Of a stretch of DNA of 64,000 bases, positions 27,900 through 40,400 are shown piece after piece. The DNA comes from Oxyruncus cristatus (taxonomy: Eukaryota; Chordata; Aves; Passeriformes; Cotingidae): positions 493,780-557,779 of the forward strand of contig VXAY01006172.1 of the NCBI GenBank assembly GCA_013399855.1, read 5' to 3'. The translations under genes and the position numbers were made by a program. Under the pieces are notes generated by a model. The model did not search any database, was not told the origin of the DNA, and saw nothing but the letters and a program-made list of their open reading frames with translations. The first letter of the stretch is position 1. Every line of letters begins with the position of its first letter.

Positions 27900-28165
27900 G
27901 CTCACCCCGCGCTGTGACCGCGGGGCTCCGGACTCCCAACACTGCCACCTGCCGGCAGCCGCCCCGCCAAGGAGCTGACCCTCCGCGCCCGCCTTCAGCG
28001 ACAGGCGATAACTTTTTTATTACCGATGGCTTAAAATTAATGGCCCCGGGTCTCTCCTCTCACTCGTTTCGGTGTGAGCGAGGGCACCCGTTTGAAGGAG
28101 AGGAGGCTCCAAGTTGATACGTTTCATTCCTCAAACCTCACCGCCCAGTTTTTAAGCGGTTTTCG
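27900..28165. promoter_or_regulatory. small CpG cluster upstream of BMPER
   Basis: About 20 CpG dinucleotides fall in about 265 bp (for example ccccgcgctg, gaccgcgggg, ctccgcgcccgcc), against near absence in the AT-rich flanks. It lies about 5 kb before the main BMPER island. Such isolated clusters are often alternative or divergent promoters or poised enhancers. No TATA box is evident. An 82-codon plus-strand frame crosses it but looks compositional. Function is inferred only. Confidence 0.4.
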
Positions 28166-30466
28166 TTCAAAAAAAAAAGTCCTGGGAGAAATTCTGTTGT
28201 GAAAGGGAACCAGCATCAGGAAGAATGAACTCACGGGGTACACTCTCCGTAGGTGAAGTGGTGATCTTATAGGATGCATGCCGTGGAAACTTGTCTTTTA
28301 GCGAAAACACAATCCTTTGCCTTTCTGTGCTGGGTAGAGGCAGCTGCTTTTCAACTGTATCCTGGCTGGAAGGAACAATCTTCTGTCACAATAAGCATAT
28401 CTTGTCTTTTGTGGGGGCAGGGGGTGGGATAAATAATCTCTCTCTACTACAGAGAGGGTCCATCTTCATCTGCAATTAATCAATAAATCAATCAACCTTC
28501 CATTTTACAGAATGCTTCTGGAGTACTCCTTGTTTGTTGCACTTATCAGGCAGTACAGCAGCAGGGTTTGGTTTGTCTCACAAATTGAAAACAAAGCAGC
28601 ACCTCATATTTGTCACTCTCCATGTGATTTCATTAGCTCTTATCCTTTATCAGACACAGCAGATGTTCAAGGGTAAATGGAACACAAAAAAAAAACCCCT
28701 ACAAAATAATTTTTATTCTCTCTGAAAGGCAAGCTATTTACAGCAGCAAAGTAACAGAAAGGAGTAACAGTATATGCTGCTTTACTTTGTTTGCTTGGCC
28801 TGTGGCCTCTGGAATAGCTTCTGCTGGGAATCCCATCATTAAGATGGCATCAGCATTTCTGTTATAATTTCCTTCTTTTGTTGTTGTTTTAGCATATTTG
28901 ATATGGACTGTTACAGCAACCTATTGTCTCCATATTGGATCCATATTTTCTGCTGTATACAAGTATTTTTCAGTTGGAGGTACTGCTGGCATTTGTATTG
29001 AGTTTAGTTTATGCTCTTTGTTTTATTTGCTTTTCTATGAATACAGATGATGAGGATAATTTTCAAGATTTTGCAATGAGAAGCTCACTTTTGCAAGGCT
29101 TTTTTGAGTTCTTAGAAAATATAACTTAAACAATAGAAGTATGTAAGTATGACTGTGCCAGGACATTCTATGTTAATAAACTTTTAAAATGTTACTCATT
29201 ATCTTTATCTTGCCACGAATAAATTAAATGCTTTGCATGTTCCAGGGGTTTATGGAAAACTGTCAAAATGATGAGTTGTTTGATAAAATTTATAAACATT
29301 TATTCAAGTAAGTTTCACTGTAACTTTTAGATATTTTCTTGTACTTTCCTTTTATTTAAAGACTTTGACCATATGTCATTTTTTAATCCTCTTGCAGTTT
29401 TAAAACCTCTTGGTGTGGTCTCCAGACCTCATTTACACCCATTTAAGTTTTCTGAATATTTTGCAGAAGGGGAGCTTTGTCAGGAGCACCTCTTTGACAT
29501 AATCAGGCCAGATTCGAGGTTTATTAACATCATCTCCTAGAGGAAAAGTGGCTGTGCAGGAAATACTGTTTGCTCTCACTGGTGGATACTCAACTTTAAA
29601 ACATGATTAAGCACTGAAATGAATGAAGATGCGTAAGAATTTGAAAGGCTGCAGCCCGGCTCAGTACTGAAGGATGAACAGTAAACTCCCATCTGCTCAC
29701 CTGCAGGAAAGTGCTGTATCTTCGTCACAATCCTGTGAGTTACTCCTGAGCTTCCCAATTGTTGTGTGCTGATGCACCATGATAATAAAGCACTTTCCCA
29801 AATTACAGGTCTCTCTGCAAGAATTTTCAGGGTTGAAAGTTATCAGACCCAGACCTCCAACTACATCAAATGTGTGTGACCGTCTTTCTGATGGTGTAAG
29901 TTACTGGATAGAGAGTTCTTTATCTTTAGCAAGATGTTCATAACAATAGAAATGTGTAAGCTTGATCTGATATGCAAACCACTTTCAGTACCTTGTAACT
30001 GCATAGTTGTTCAGCAAGCCAGAACTGGAAACAGCAAGTTGTGCCAATTTACATAGCCTTCAATACAGTGTATATCTGGGTCATATTTTCTTTTTTATGC
30101 CGAGAAGGCTCACGAATTCAAAGAAGCTGTGTTAAGATAATGTGTAACAACACAAAAGTAATAAAAGCGGGGACACTCGCAGTGCTGATGTATATGTAGC
30201 GTGTTGATTGTGCACTTGCATGGTAAGGACAACCTGTGTCCTAGACCTAGAAGAGCAAATTTCCTCCCCAAAAAAGAAAATACATATGATTGTAATGATT
30301 CAGTGCCTCCCAACACTTCTGGAAGAATTTCCTAGCCCATGAAGAATGGGTCTTCTAGCAATTTTGACTTGCCTGTGAGACAGATAATCATGAAGAAAGA
30401 TGTGTGATCACTGTCTTCTTCACTGTTGCTATTGTTAACCATAAAGATTTTTTTTTTTCTTTTTAG

Positions 30467-30680
30467 GTGAGTGCTGGTAGATCAGGTAATGTATGGCATT
30501 CCTTTATGGCTGACCACTGGGAAAGCATCAGTGGAGAAGGAGCTGAATTCCATACAAAGTGGTAATTGTGAACAGCTACCACTCCATCAAGCTGGACGAG
30601 CCCAGGTCGACCAATAAACAGAACTAAAGAATGTATCCTTTCAGTAACAACTGATACCATGTAATGCTTATACAAAAGAG
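30467..30680 (+). other. candidate non-coding exon
   Basis: A pyrimidine tract (ttttttttttctttttag) ends at 30466 and a perfect donor, aaaagag|gtaagt, begins at 30681, framing 214 bp. All plus-strand frames contain stops, so it could only be an untranslated or lncRNA exon. The bases after the acceptor (gtgagt) themselves mimic a donor. Support is limited to the two splice motifs. Confidence 0.12.
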
Positions 30681-32795
30681 GTAAGTGGTTTGATGACATG
30701 ACTTCTGTTTTAACCGCTGGCATACAACAAAGTATCTGTGCATATCTGATAGCAGGACATGGTTTCCAGTGTGACCCTCTGATTTCGCTAAAATGACCAC
30801 AGCTCTGAACGTTGCTTGGAAAAACGAGTAGCTCTTCAAACAGGGATGCAAAAGGGAAAAAAACCCCTACACCTTGAAACTGTACTTAATGTGGCATTAC
30901 AACCAGAAAGGATGCTGACCTCTGATAAGGCAGGCTTGGGAGAGAGGTTAAGGGAGAGGTAAAAAGCCAAGACAAACCTGTAGCACTGAGTGGGTGAAAC
31001 TAAGGTGGGGGAGGATTAAGATGGTGTATTTCCCTCCCAGGCTGGGTTTTACTTCATGAGATTTAAATGAGAGAGTGATCTTCCTCTGTGATATGTCACC
31101 ATTATCAATATCAAGGAAGCAACAGAGGTTGCTGCTAACCCTTGCAGGCTTTTCCACTGCAAAGCTAATAGGCAGTGAAGTGTGGAGTAGGCACAGCATG
31201 GGGAGGCTTAGAATTCCATTTCAGCAGGTGCTTCAGGCAAGGAACATGGGCAAATTCTTCACCCCAACACTGCTGCTACCACAAAAGAGGCATGGACCCA
31301 GTGAGCTCACCCCATGGACAATGTTTTCATGCCGCAGATGTTTCAGAGGTAAGTTTTAGGCCTAGTCAGTGTGTTGAAGGTGCTTTAGTGATGATCACAC
31401 TGTTTTTTCTTTACGGGAAAAGGAAAATCATGTAACAAATCTGTGCATACTGCTTTGTAACTGCCCTGACTTAGGTATGATTTCATTAAGTATTTGTCTC
31501 AACTGAATGAGTTATGGCAGGGACTGAGCATTAAGCTCAGTTGCTGTCGCCTCTTGTCTTCATTTTGTGAAGGAGATCTTTACTTGCATTTTTCAGACTA
31601 TTTTAACAAGTCCCCTGCTGTTATTTGGATGCCTGGATTGTTATTTGATGCCCTCATTGTGATTTGTATGGTTCTCACACTGGGTGATGTTAATATTTAA
31701 TGAATTTTAGACCAGAACAAAGAGAAGATTCGATGCACACAACGATATAAGTACTCTCCTGTGGCAGTTGTCACTTAAGAAATTATTAGGGCAGATTTAT
31801 TTTTCCTACAGCTGTTGCTTTAGAATTGCTATGGCTGCACTGGAATTAAAAAAGAGTAACCACTGATTATAGACAGAGAAGCCAGCTTGCCAGAAGATTC
31901 AGTACATCTTTCCAATGGAAAAAATACTTGGACATGTGAAAATCTATTCTGGAGTGGTACATAATATGTACCTCTGTGGGCTCATCTCTGTTTAAAATGC
32001 ATGGAAATGTGAAGATGTCATTTCCCAGAAAAAAAAAAAAATCCAGGTTATATTTATATTCTGAGTTTTTTATGTATTCTACACAGCATGGAGCACTTGT
32101 ATTTTTATGGAATATAAAATCCTTTTAATGGCATCTAAATTATCCTATGTGTCTATGCAGTTTCAACCTGTACAGACTGAGACTGGAGGAATAAAGCAGG
32201 TTTTCTTTTTCTCAGAGAGAGGGATTTTGCTAGGGATGTCTACAAGTTGATCAGTATCAGTTTTCTGTAGTCCCTCCCATAGGTGCTATTTCAGCTATTT
32301 TAGGACTTTTGTGCCTTACCTAAAGGTAGGTGAGGAGCTGAGTTGGAAATGAGGTGCACAAGTTTTTTAGAACAAAGATGTAAGCTTTCGGAGGTCTTGG
32401 CTTTTGGGTTTTATTCTTAAAATGTTCATGCAAATCTATTTGTCTTGCATCTTCCTGGGAAACAAAAAGTATTTGAAGTAGTCCTGTATATATCAGCCTG
32501 TCATGCACCTGATTTGCCCTTACTGTAAGCATTTTTGAAACAGCAGCTCACATGCACCCCCAGAAGAAATGAAATAAGAACGCGTAGAAATCTGGAAACA
32601 TTTTTCAGTTTGTTGTCAGACTAGTTTATTTCAGCGAGTGTTCACTTCCCCAAGTGAAACATCACAGTTTGAAGGAAATCGATTTGTGAAACAGGTTCGG
32701 GAAGATCTGTCACAGAAAAACCTCCTGCCACAACCCACAAGTGTCTTCCCGTCCCGACCTTGCGTCTATTTGTGAGTGCAAAAGCTGGGTGTCCG

Positions 32796-32803
32796 TGATG
32801 TCA
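32796..32803. promoter_or_regulatory. CRE/ATF-like octamer
   Basis: TGATGTCA differs from the palindromic CRE TGACGTCA at one base and lies about 90 bp before the CpG island. ATF/CREB or AP-1 factors could bind. An isolated octamer is weak evidence. Confidence 0.2.
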
Positions 32804-33479
32804 ATCGCTAACTTTGCCCGTGTTTACACCCGGGATAGCAAAGCGTGGACCTGCAAAATGGCAAGTGTTAAAGAGGAGCTGCCAAGGCTACAGCCCACCG
32901 TGGGGCGACGGGCCGAGTGACCCGCACGGCGGGCCAGGCTCGGGGACGGAGAGCGCGGCCCCGGCAGCTGCACCCCTGCTGCTCCCCAGCCCCTCGGGCA
33001 GGCTGAGCCCAGACCCCTCCGAGCCCCAGGCGCCCCGAGGGGGAGCGGCAGCCCCGGAGCTGGGCGGAGAGGGCCAGGGAAGCCCCTGTCGGGGGGCAGC
33101 GGCCCCGGGGAGAGTCCGGCTCCGGCTGCGGGAGTCGGTGCTGCGGCTGCCGCGAGAGAGGGGGCAGCAGCGGGGGCGGCGGGCAGGCGAAGGGAGCTCG
33201 GCGGCCCCGGCCGGGCGGGCAGCCGGGTTGCGGAGCCCCGCCGAGGAGTTCTCGGCGGACTGCCTCCGTCCCCTCGCTCTCTCCCGCCTCTCCTTCCCTC
33301 CTTCCCTCTCCCCGCTCGCTGGCGGCCGGCGAAACCCGCCCGCAGGCACGGAGGGCACTGGCACCAGCCGCGCTGCGGGGCCGGGGACGAGCCCGCCGGA
33401 GGCAGCGGGCGCCGCCGCGTTCTGCCCAGGTACCGGGGTTTGCGGAGCCCCGGCCCTGTCCGAGGATCCGCGTTTCCTC

Positions 33480-33560
33480 CCTGCTACTCCTCGTTTACCT
33501 CTTTCTCCTCTTCTTCTTTCCTCCTCTTCTCCTCGCTCCTCTCCCCTTCCCCCGCCCCTC
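33480..33560. repeat. polypyrimidine (CT-rich) tract
   Basis: About 80 bp of almost uninterrupted C/T on the plus strand (for example ctttctcctcttcttctttc). Such promoter tracts can form triplex (H-) DNA and are often nuclease-hypersensitive. The antisense purine strand explains the Glu/Lys/Arg-rich frames there. Confidence 0.75.
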
Positions 33561-33720
33561 CCGCCGAGCGGCCGCGGGCGCAGCCCCTCGACGCCGCAGC
33601 CGGGCCGGGCGGTGCTCGGCGGGGCCCGGGAGGGAGTGGCCGGGCATCTCCCGGCAGGGAAACGGGGTCTGGGGCTGGCAGCCTGTCTGTGCGTGTGTGC
33701 GCCGTGGGGGAGGGAGGCAT

Positions 33721-33746
33721 GGGGNGATGCGGGCAGGGGAGGGGGG
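33721..33746 (+). other. G-quadruplex-forming motif
   Basis: Four G runs (GGGG, GGG, GGGG, GGGGGG) are separated by 6-, 2- and 1-nt loops, the first loop including the single ambiguous base at 33725. More G runs flank it on both sides (33706-33716 and 33756-33762). This fits the canonical G4 pattern. It may also explain the sequencing trouble that left the ambiguous base and the nearby gap. Confidence 0.65.
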
Positions 33747-33881
33747 TGATGGAAAGAGGGGGTGCGGGGCCGAGGGGCAGGCGCTGACAGCTGCTTTCCC
33801 CGCACCCACAGTCCCCTCCCCCGGTGCCGCCGTTGGGTGGGACTCCCCGGCGGGCCGCGGTCTCCCGTGCTGCTCCTCACC

Positions 33882-34119
33882 NNNNNNNNNNNNNNNNNNN
33901 NNNNNNNNNNNNNNNNNNNNNNNNNNNNNNNNNNNNNNNNNNNNNNNNNNNNNNNNNNNNNNNNNNNNNNNNNNNNNNNNNNNNNNNNNNNNNNNNNNNN
34001 NNNNNNNNNNNNNNNNNNNNNNNNNNNNNNNNNNNNNNNNNNNNNNNNNNNNNNNNNNNNNNNNNNNNNNNNNNNNNNNNNNNNNNNNNNNNNNNNNNNN
34101 NNNNNNNNNNNNNNNNNNN
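33882..34119. other. assembly gap (238 N)
   Basis: Unresolved bases run from 33882 to 34119 inside the GC-rich island. The BMPER start codon and the n- and early h-region of the signal peptide should lie here. The recorded length may be an estimate rather than the true size. Confidence 0.99.
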
Positions 34120-34186
34120 CTCGCCGCCGCCCTCCTCCTGGGCATCCTGTGCCTCCCCGGGGCGCCGGCCTCCTCCCTGCTCACAG
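34120..34186 (+). CDS. BMPER: BMPER exon 1, coding tail (partial)
   Basis: The BMPER start is hidden by the gap, but 22 complete codons plus one base are visible. The residues are a hydrophobic h-region (LAAALLLGILCL), then a helix-breaking PG, then the signal-peptidase-type motif APA followed by SSLLT. Cleavage after APA would leave a mature N-terminus starting SSLLTGS. The final T and first base of Gly match, from memory, the human BMPER segment ASSFLTG. The donor is acag|gtacgg at 34187, phase 1. BMPER is a secreted extracellular regulator of BMP signalling in vascular, skeletal and neural development. The human protein has about 685 residues, so this is a small fragment. Assignment rests on the join to exons 2 and 3. 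Confidence 0.85.
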
Positions 34187-35127
<941 letters not shown>

Positions 35128-37296
35128 TAGTAAGAACATTCAGACCTGTACTAAATGTAACTGCACAGAGTGGAGAATGTTTCACATAATCAAATCTTGG
35201 GTACCTCTGTTCCCTTTGTGTAACACAAGGTTATCTCAGAGCTGAACTAATGGAAAGTAACCTAATCCATGATCTGGCAATCCTTTCTTAGACTTTAAAA
35301 CTCGGGTACAAAGTTGTACATGACTTTAATATGACATCGTGAAACTGTGCTTACTGTCTGAATTTGGGGGGAGGACTATTTTCAATCAGAGTCAGTGGTG
35401 CCCCCAGAGCACTTTGCTTGTAGCTTAGCAAAGAGAATTAAAGGTAAGGTTTGGACACTGCTGCTTCAAGCTCCCACGTGTTCAGTGTCACACGGCAGCA
35501 GGTGAAGAGCTCCATGAGGGTGCAAGGTAAAGGCCTCAGTGTGACTGGATGTGCTATAATAAGGCAACAGTGAAAGCACGAGTGATGCTTTCATCAGAGT
35601 GCTTTGTTCCGAGGATGACGTTGCCCGCTGTGCTGGGAATTCAGTGGTTAATAATGTTGCTAGCTAGTACACATTTTGGGGAGAAACATTCCGTTTCCTT
35701 GTCATTCTGCTTCGGAGTTAAACGTTTTTGGGAGCAGTTCAGTTGGCCAGGCCAAGGATTAGGAGTTATTGTAAAACAGTTGTTCTAAATAAAACTTGCT
35801 ATGATATATTTAAAGGAAAACCATAAACCTTAATTTGCTGTTGAATGCAAAGAAAAGTATAACTTGAAAGCTCTATGTTTTATATTTTGGAATTTACAGA
35901 GTAGTGGAATGTACAGAGTGTGTTCTACTTCAGGATTGAAATATCAACACACCCTCTCCCCCTCTTCTATTATTGCTATTAATGTTATTATAAGTCTATA
36001 AAAGACATAAAGAATTGTTTCAGACTCCCTTTTAGAAGGCAATTTTGGCAGCTGTAGGACCTAGATCATCTTGAGCCCCCTGAACTTGATGTATATCTCT
36101 GTGCTGAGTTCATTGATTTCAAGTGAGACTCATTGATAACTTTTTAGGTCATGTTGATAAAGAATACATACAATACATTATTGATTCTTCTGAGTAGAGG
36201 GCGATGGGAAAAAGAAGAGCATGGGATGTGGCAAGTAAAGAAATCAAAGGGAAAACAAAAGAAGAGACAAAGCTGTGTTTTATCATGGGTCACCTTCTCA
36301 AATATGTCTGCCACCACTTTTGCTAATGGAAGCTGGTGTTAACCAGCGAGGAAGCAATTTATCTGTGAAGGAGCAGAAGTTCAGTCTTGGGCATCAGGGC
36401 AATAATGCATGAGGGGAAAATACTTGTATTTATAGATCTCTCTAGACCTTGGCTTTATTAAAATCAATGAGCACCCTTTTAGTGCGTGACCATGAAGAAC
36501 TTCAGAAAGCTTTGGGTGTAAGAACTCTAAATCCCTGTGGTTTGAAGGGCTTACTTCAGTGAAATGGCAACTGAGGGCATTTGGCTCCCTTCTATGCTGG
36601 GAGAACACTACGTTTTATTAAGTACACAGATGCCTAGCGAGTTACTGCAGTTACCTGCCCTGGCTATGCTCTGTTTCATTTCAGCCAAAGGATAAATGTG
36701 AGCTCTGTTTCTTGAGTTGGAAGCTGGGAGACTTGGTATAGAGAAGGAAACCAATCTGAAGATACTGACTTTAACATTGTGCAGCATGCAAAGCATTGAC
36801 TTATTGTACAGCCCCTTGCTGAAATCTTTCTTCAGGCCTGCCACAAGGGAAAAGATCCGTTTTAGGAGGTCTGGGGAGAACAGAAACAAAGAAAAAATAA
36901 AGTGATTTGTGACTGGGGAGAAGAGAGAAACAGGTTGCCTTACATCTAACTAGAAATATTGATTGTTTAATAGCGATTCAGTGAGGAACCTTCTCTGGAA
37001 GACTGATCATACTCTTTAAGGGCAAACCTGATGGATGTTCAGATCGTAAGAAGCGAGCAACTGAAACGAAAGCTTAATAAGCTCTTACAGGAAGGAAGCA
37101 ATTGCTGTCTAGGAGAGAACCGAAAATTCAACACAGGGCACTTGTGTTAAAAACACCAGTAAAGTGAGTAACTGAAATAGCCAATGGGATTATGGCAGGT
37201 CTTCCCTAGTGGTGATGCATTTCCATGACTACTAGGTGCCATAAATAACTGCATAAGTTATGGAAATCTGGTATAGTTCTGGGATGAAGAGGAATG

Positions 37297-37370
37297 TATA
37301 AATAATTCTCTATGTCCCCTCCCTGGTGGAATATCTAAATAACTCTGTATGTCCCATCTCTAGCAGTGGC
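37297..37370. repeat. degenerate two-copy tandem
   Basis: tataaataattctctatgtc with following ccctccctgg is repeated about 35 bp later as tctaaataactctgtatgtc with following ccatctctag. Two imperfect copies abut the CR1 3' fragment and may be partly CR1-derived. Confidence 0.45.
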
Positions 37371-37498
37371 CAAGGCCAGGTTGGATGGGATCCTGGACAA
37401 TCTGATCTGGTGGGTGGCATCCCTGTCCATGGTGGAGGTTTGGAACTGTATGATCTTTAAGGTCCCTTCCAACCCAAACCATTCTATGATTCTATGAA
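37350..37498 (+). mobile_element. CR1 LINE 3'-end fragment
   Basis: It contains the CR1 3' UTR block gtggccaaggccaggttgga followed by tgggatcctggacaatctga, and ends 'ttccaacccaaaccattctatgattctatga', the typical CR1 terminal repeat. Plus strand, 5'-truncated, non-coding. Lower divergence than the 3.5-kb copy. Confidence 0.9.
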
Positions 37499-40400
37499 CT
37501 CCCTTCCAGGACTTTCCCCATCTCACAAACGACAGAAGACAGAACTGAAATGTGGGAATTAATTCATCAAGTGTTTGACAGAACTTATTCTGCAAACAAT
37601 GTCCTCTGGAGCATGGGGGACATTTGAACAAGAGGGAAAGAGGGAGGCAGCATAAGCAAAACGATCTCCAGCTTTCTTTTAACAGGCTGAATGATTTGGG
37701 AGGGTAAAGCAACAGGGGAAAATGTGGTAAAAATGAGAAGCTCATAGGTTATGAGTAAGTTGCAATAATGCGACGAAGACTGCAAAGAGCAGTTGCAAAG
37801 TCAATTCCTTATACACCACTGAGAAGTCTTGTTAGGAAGATGAAAACCAAAAGTTGTTTTCTCTCAAAGGTTAGTGAGGACAGGGCGGGCTGATCTTGAT
37901 GGAAGAACGTAAACAATGCAGATAGAGCCCAGACTGGTGTCTGGGGACACTGCTTTGATAAAAGCTTCTAGCTCATGTTTTAGAGTTTTATTGATAAGAC
38001 AAACCCATGAATCTTGAATACAAGACGGATGCTGGTGGGGATCTTCTAGAGACAGCCAAGTTTAGCTACCAAACAAGATTAGTTCATTCTTGAGCATCTG
38101 CTGTAACATGTGGAAAGAGAAGTTGTGGTTATATGGGAATTCAGACTGAGTATCATTTGCCAGATATTTCTTATATAGTATGTAGTAAGTCATTCACTTC
38201 TAAAATATGGGTAATGCTTTTTTAATAAAAAGGCACTGCACACACCATGAGATAACTCTTGCTTTGGACTTCCCTACTTGTCAAAATGAAATGTGATGGA
38301 GTGCATGGATCAGCACTGATGCTCGCCCTTAATATAAGGAAACAGGTAAGACTAAGGGTGTGTAGGTGTCTGTGTGAACATGTATACTGTAGTGCTCTGT
38401 ATGCAAAAACTACCAGCTCAACAAGCCACTATGGGTAAAATCTAGAGTTTCCTAATTTGCAATTTATATGTCTCTACTTGATGGTCTTAATAATACCCAT
38501 AAAAAATGTTAAATTTTAATATCTCTAAGAGAACAGTTTCAAGTGTGAGCTTTTACAATTACAACACTTTAGTGCTGGCATAAACACGGATGAATTTGAT
38601 CTCCAAAGAGCTGGTCATTAATTACAGCAGACAGCAAAAATGGTCATTTTAATTTTTTCTTTTTAGAGAAAAACACCAAAACCAGGTTGTAGTTTCCTCA
38701 CAAGGAATTTATTGTAGGACTGTGATGAAAGCCCAGGTCTCCTAACTCCTGGTCTAACGGTTTGACTACAAAGCCATCCCTTTTTCACTTCATGCACTTC
38801 CACTTTACAAGTGGACGTGGGTGATACAGCCACAGTCTAACTATACTAGTTTTCTTTCCTGTCTCTCTGACAACGGCACAGATGCCAGGTTTTGGTGTGT
38901 CTGCTCTCCTAAGCTTGTTCTGAGGCATGGATGGACAACAGACAAATCAAAGCTGACTCTGTAATCGAGAGGTTTTTGGAAGGATGATTTATGGCTTACT
39001 ATTGCTATCTGCAAAATGCTGTTAGAGCCAATGTGCTTTGGTGTTCTGCCCACTTCCACTTTGAATGTCTGTGGTTCTGCATCTCCAAGGAGATATGCTG
39101 CCTCTGGAAAGCTAAAATACCACCTCTCTTTCCGAAGGATTTGAGATACTGGAATAGGGCAAAGAAGGCTGAAGGCAGCTGACAGTACCTGCTTTCAAGT
39201 GCATTCATCTTATATACTGTTAAACATGGACACTGGAGAAAGCACTTAGAGCTAAAGAATAAAACAGATAGACAGAAGTTGCACAGGAAAATAGTTTTTC
39301 TGGAAGCTAGATCTCGTAATAAGTGCAAGGAGAGCTTAGATGTGAAATGCCATGGCTGAGCATCCCATTGCAACTGTGTTTACAGCTAAAGACTTTCCTG
39401 ATGAAAGGATGGGAAATGGTCTCAGCTGCAACAAGCTCTGTGTCAGATGAAGGTAAACATTGAAACATCTGAAAGGAAATGCTGGATGTGATGGGCAGTA
39501 ACAGCGACTAAGTCAACCAACTCTGTGAAGAAGAAATATTGTCAAAAAAGGGAAGCTGTTATTTCAGATAATGGTGTGGCCCTTGACAGTACCAAAAAAA
39601 ATTCAGAAAACATATGATTGTGGCATTATGTTATGCTCAATTGTAAAAAAATCTGATGTCCTGCTGGCTTCTGAAAATCAAAGTGGTGAAACTGGAGCTT
39701 ATGAAGCTGACTGAAAAAGGACTTGTCTGAATTGGCAGTGATGAGTTTAGGTAAAAATATATAATCTTGATGGTATTTGTAATGGAGTCATATTGATTTG
39801 GTTGGAGAAATTGATTCCAGTTATTAAATGCTTTAAGAGTGCACTACCTGGTACAAAAGTTATCCACGTTTGTGGAAAAAGGAGGTTTTTTTCAATCCAT
39901 AGGAGCATTTCACACACCTTGTGCAGTTTGAGGAGCCCAAACACGTCATGTATGACAGTTTCAGGTCTTTCTATTTCAGATGTGAAACTTTTGGGCTGAG
40001 GGTAGTGGAGGCATGAGTAAATTTCTGTTAGTAGAAACAAAACTTCATAAAGATGAAAACCTACCACATTTGGGTAAGTTTTGGACTTTTGTATATTGAA
40101 GATTTTGAAATGTTAGGGGGAAAATGCTATTAACATAATATTGGGGGAACTTTTGATTAGATTACTTTTATGTGGGGGTCAGCATTTAAAACAGGCATGG
40201 AATACTTAAAAATGTTCAACTGTGGTACAAGTACGGTAAATGATCAAATACAGCAGAGTTTTTGTTGGTACAGCTTTTTGGCTGGAAGGTATCTAAAATT
40301 CAAAATAGAAGTAGGCTCACACCTGATATTATGGCATTTGCTTTCAAGAAATATATACTTCAACATATGCATGGAAAAGACATAAAAATGCTACAGTCAG

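Larger units (their letters stand above)
28166..32884. other. BMPER 5' flank, no gene recognised
   Basis: Mixed-composition flank between the small CpG cluster and the main island. It holds one splice-bounded candidate non-coding exon (30467-30680), an A13 run near 32029-32041 and no recognisable CR1. Small open frames show no family resemblance. Confidence 0.5.
33430..33811 (+). other. BMPER: possible 5' UTR intron of BMPER
   Basis: A donor-like site, ctgcccag|gtaccg, at 33430 and an acceptor-like site, ctttccccgcacccacag, ending at 33811 lie in order upstream of the signal-peptide exon. If used, they would define a 382-bp intron within the leader. Many GC-rich regions contain such motifs by chance, and the gap hides what follows. 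Confidence 0.2.

Noticed and set aside
32814..33880. Open frames of 311 (plus) and 330 (minus) codons across the CpG island
   Set aside because: Both are Pro/Ala/Gly/Arg/Ser-rich, overlap on opposite strands and result from a lack of A/T-rich stop codons in GC-rich DNA; they run into the promoter and gap.
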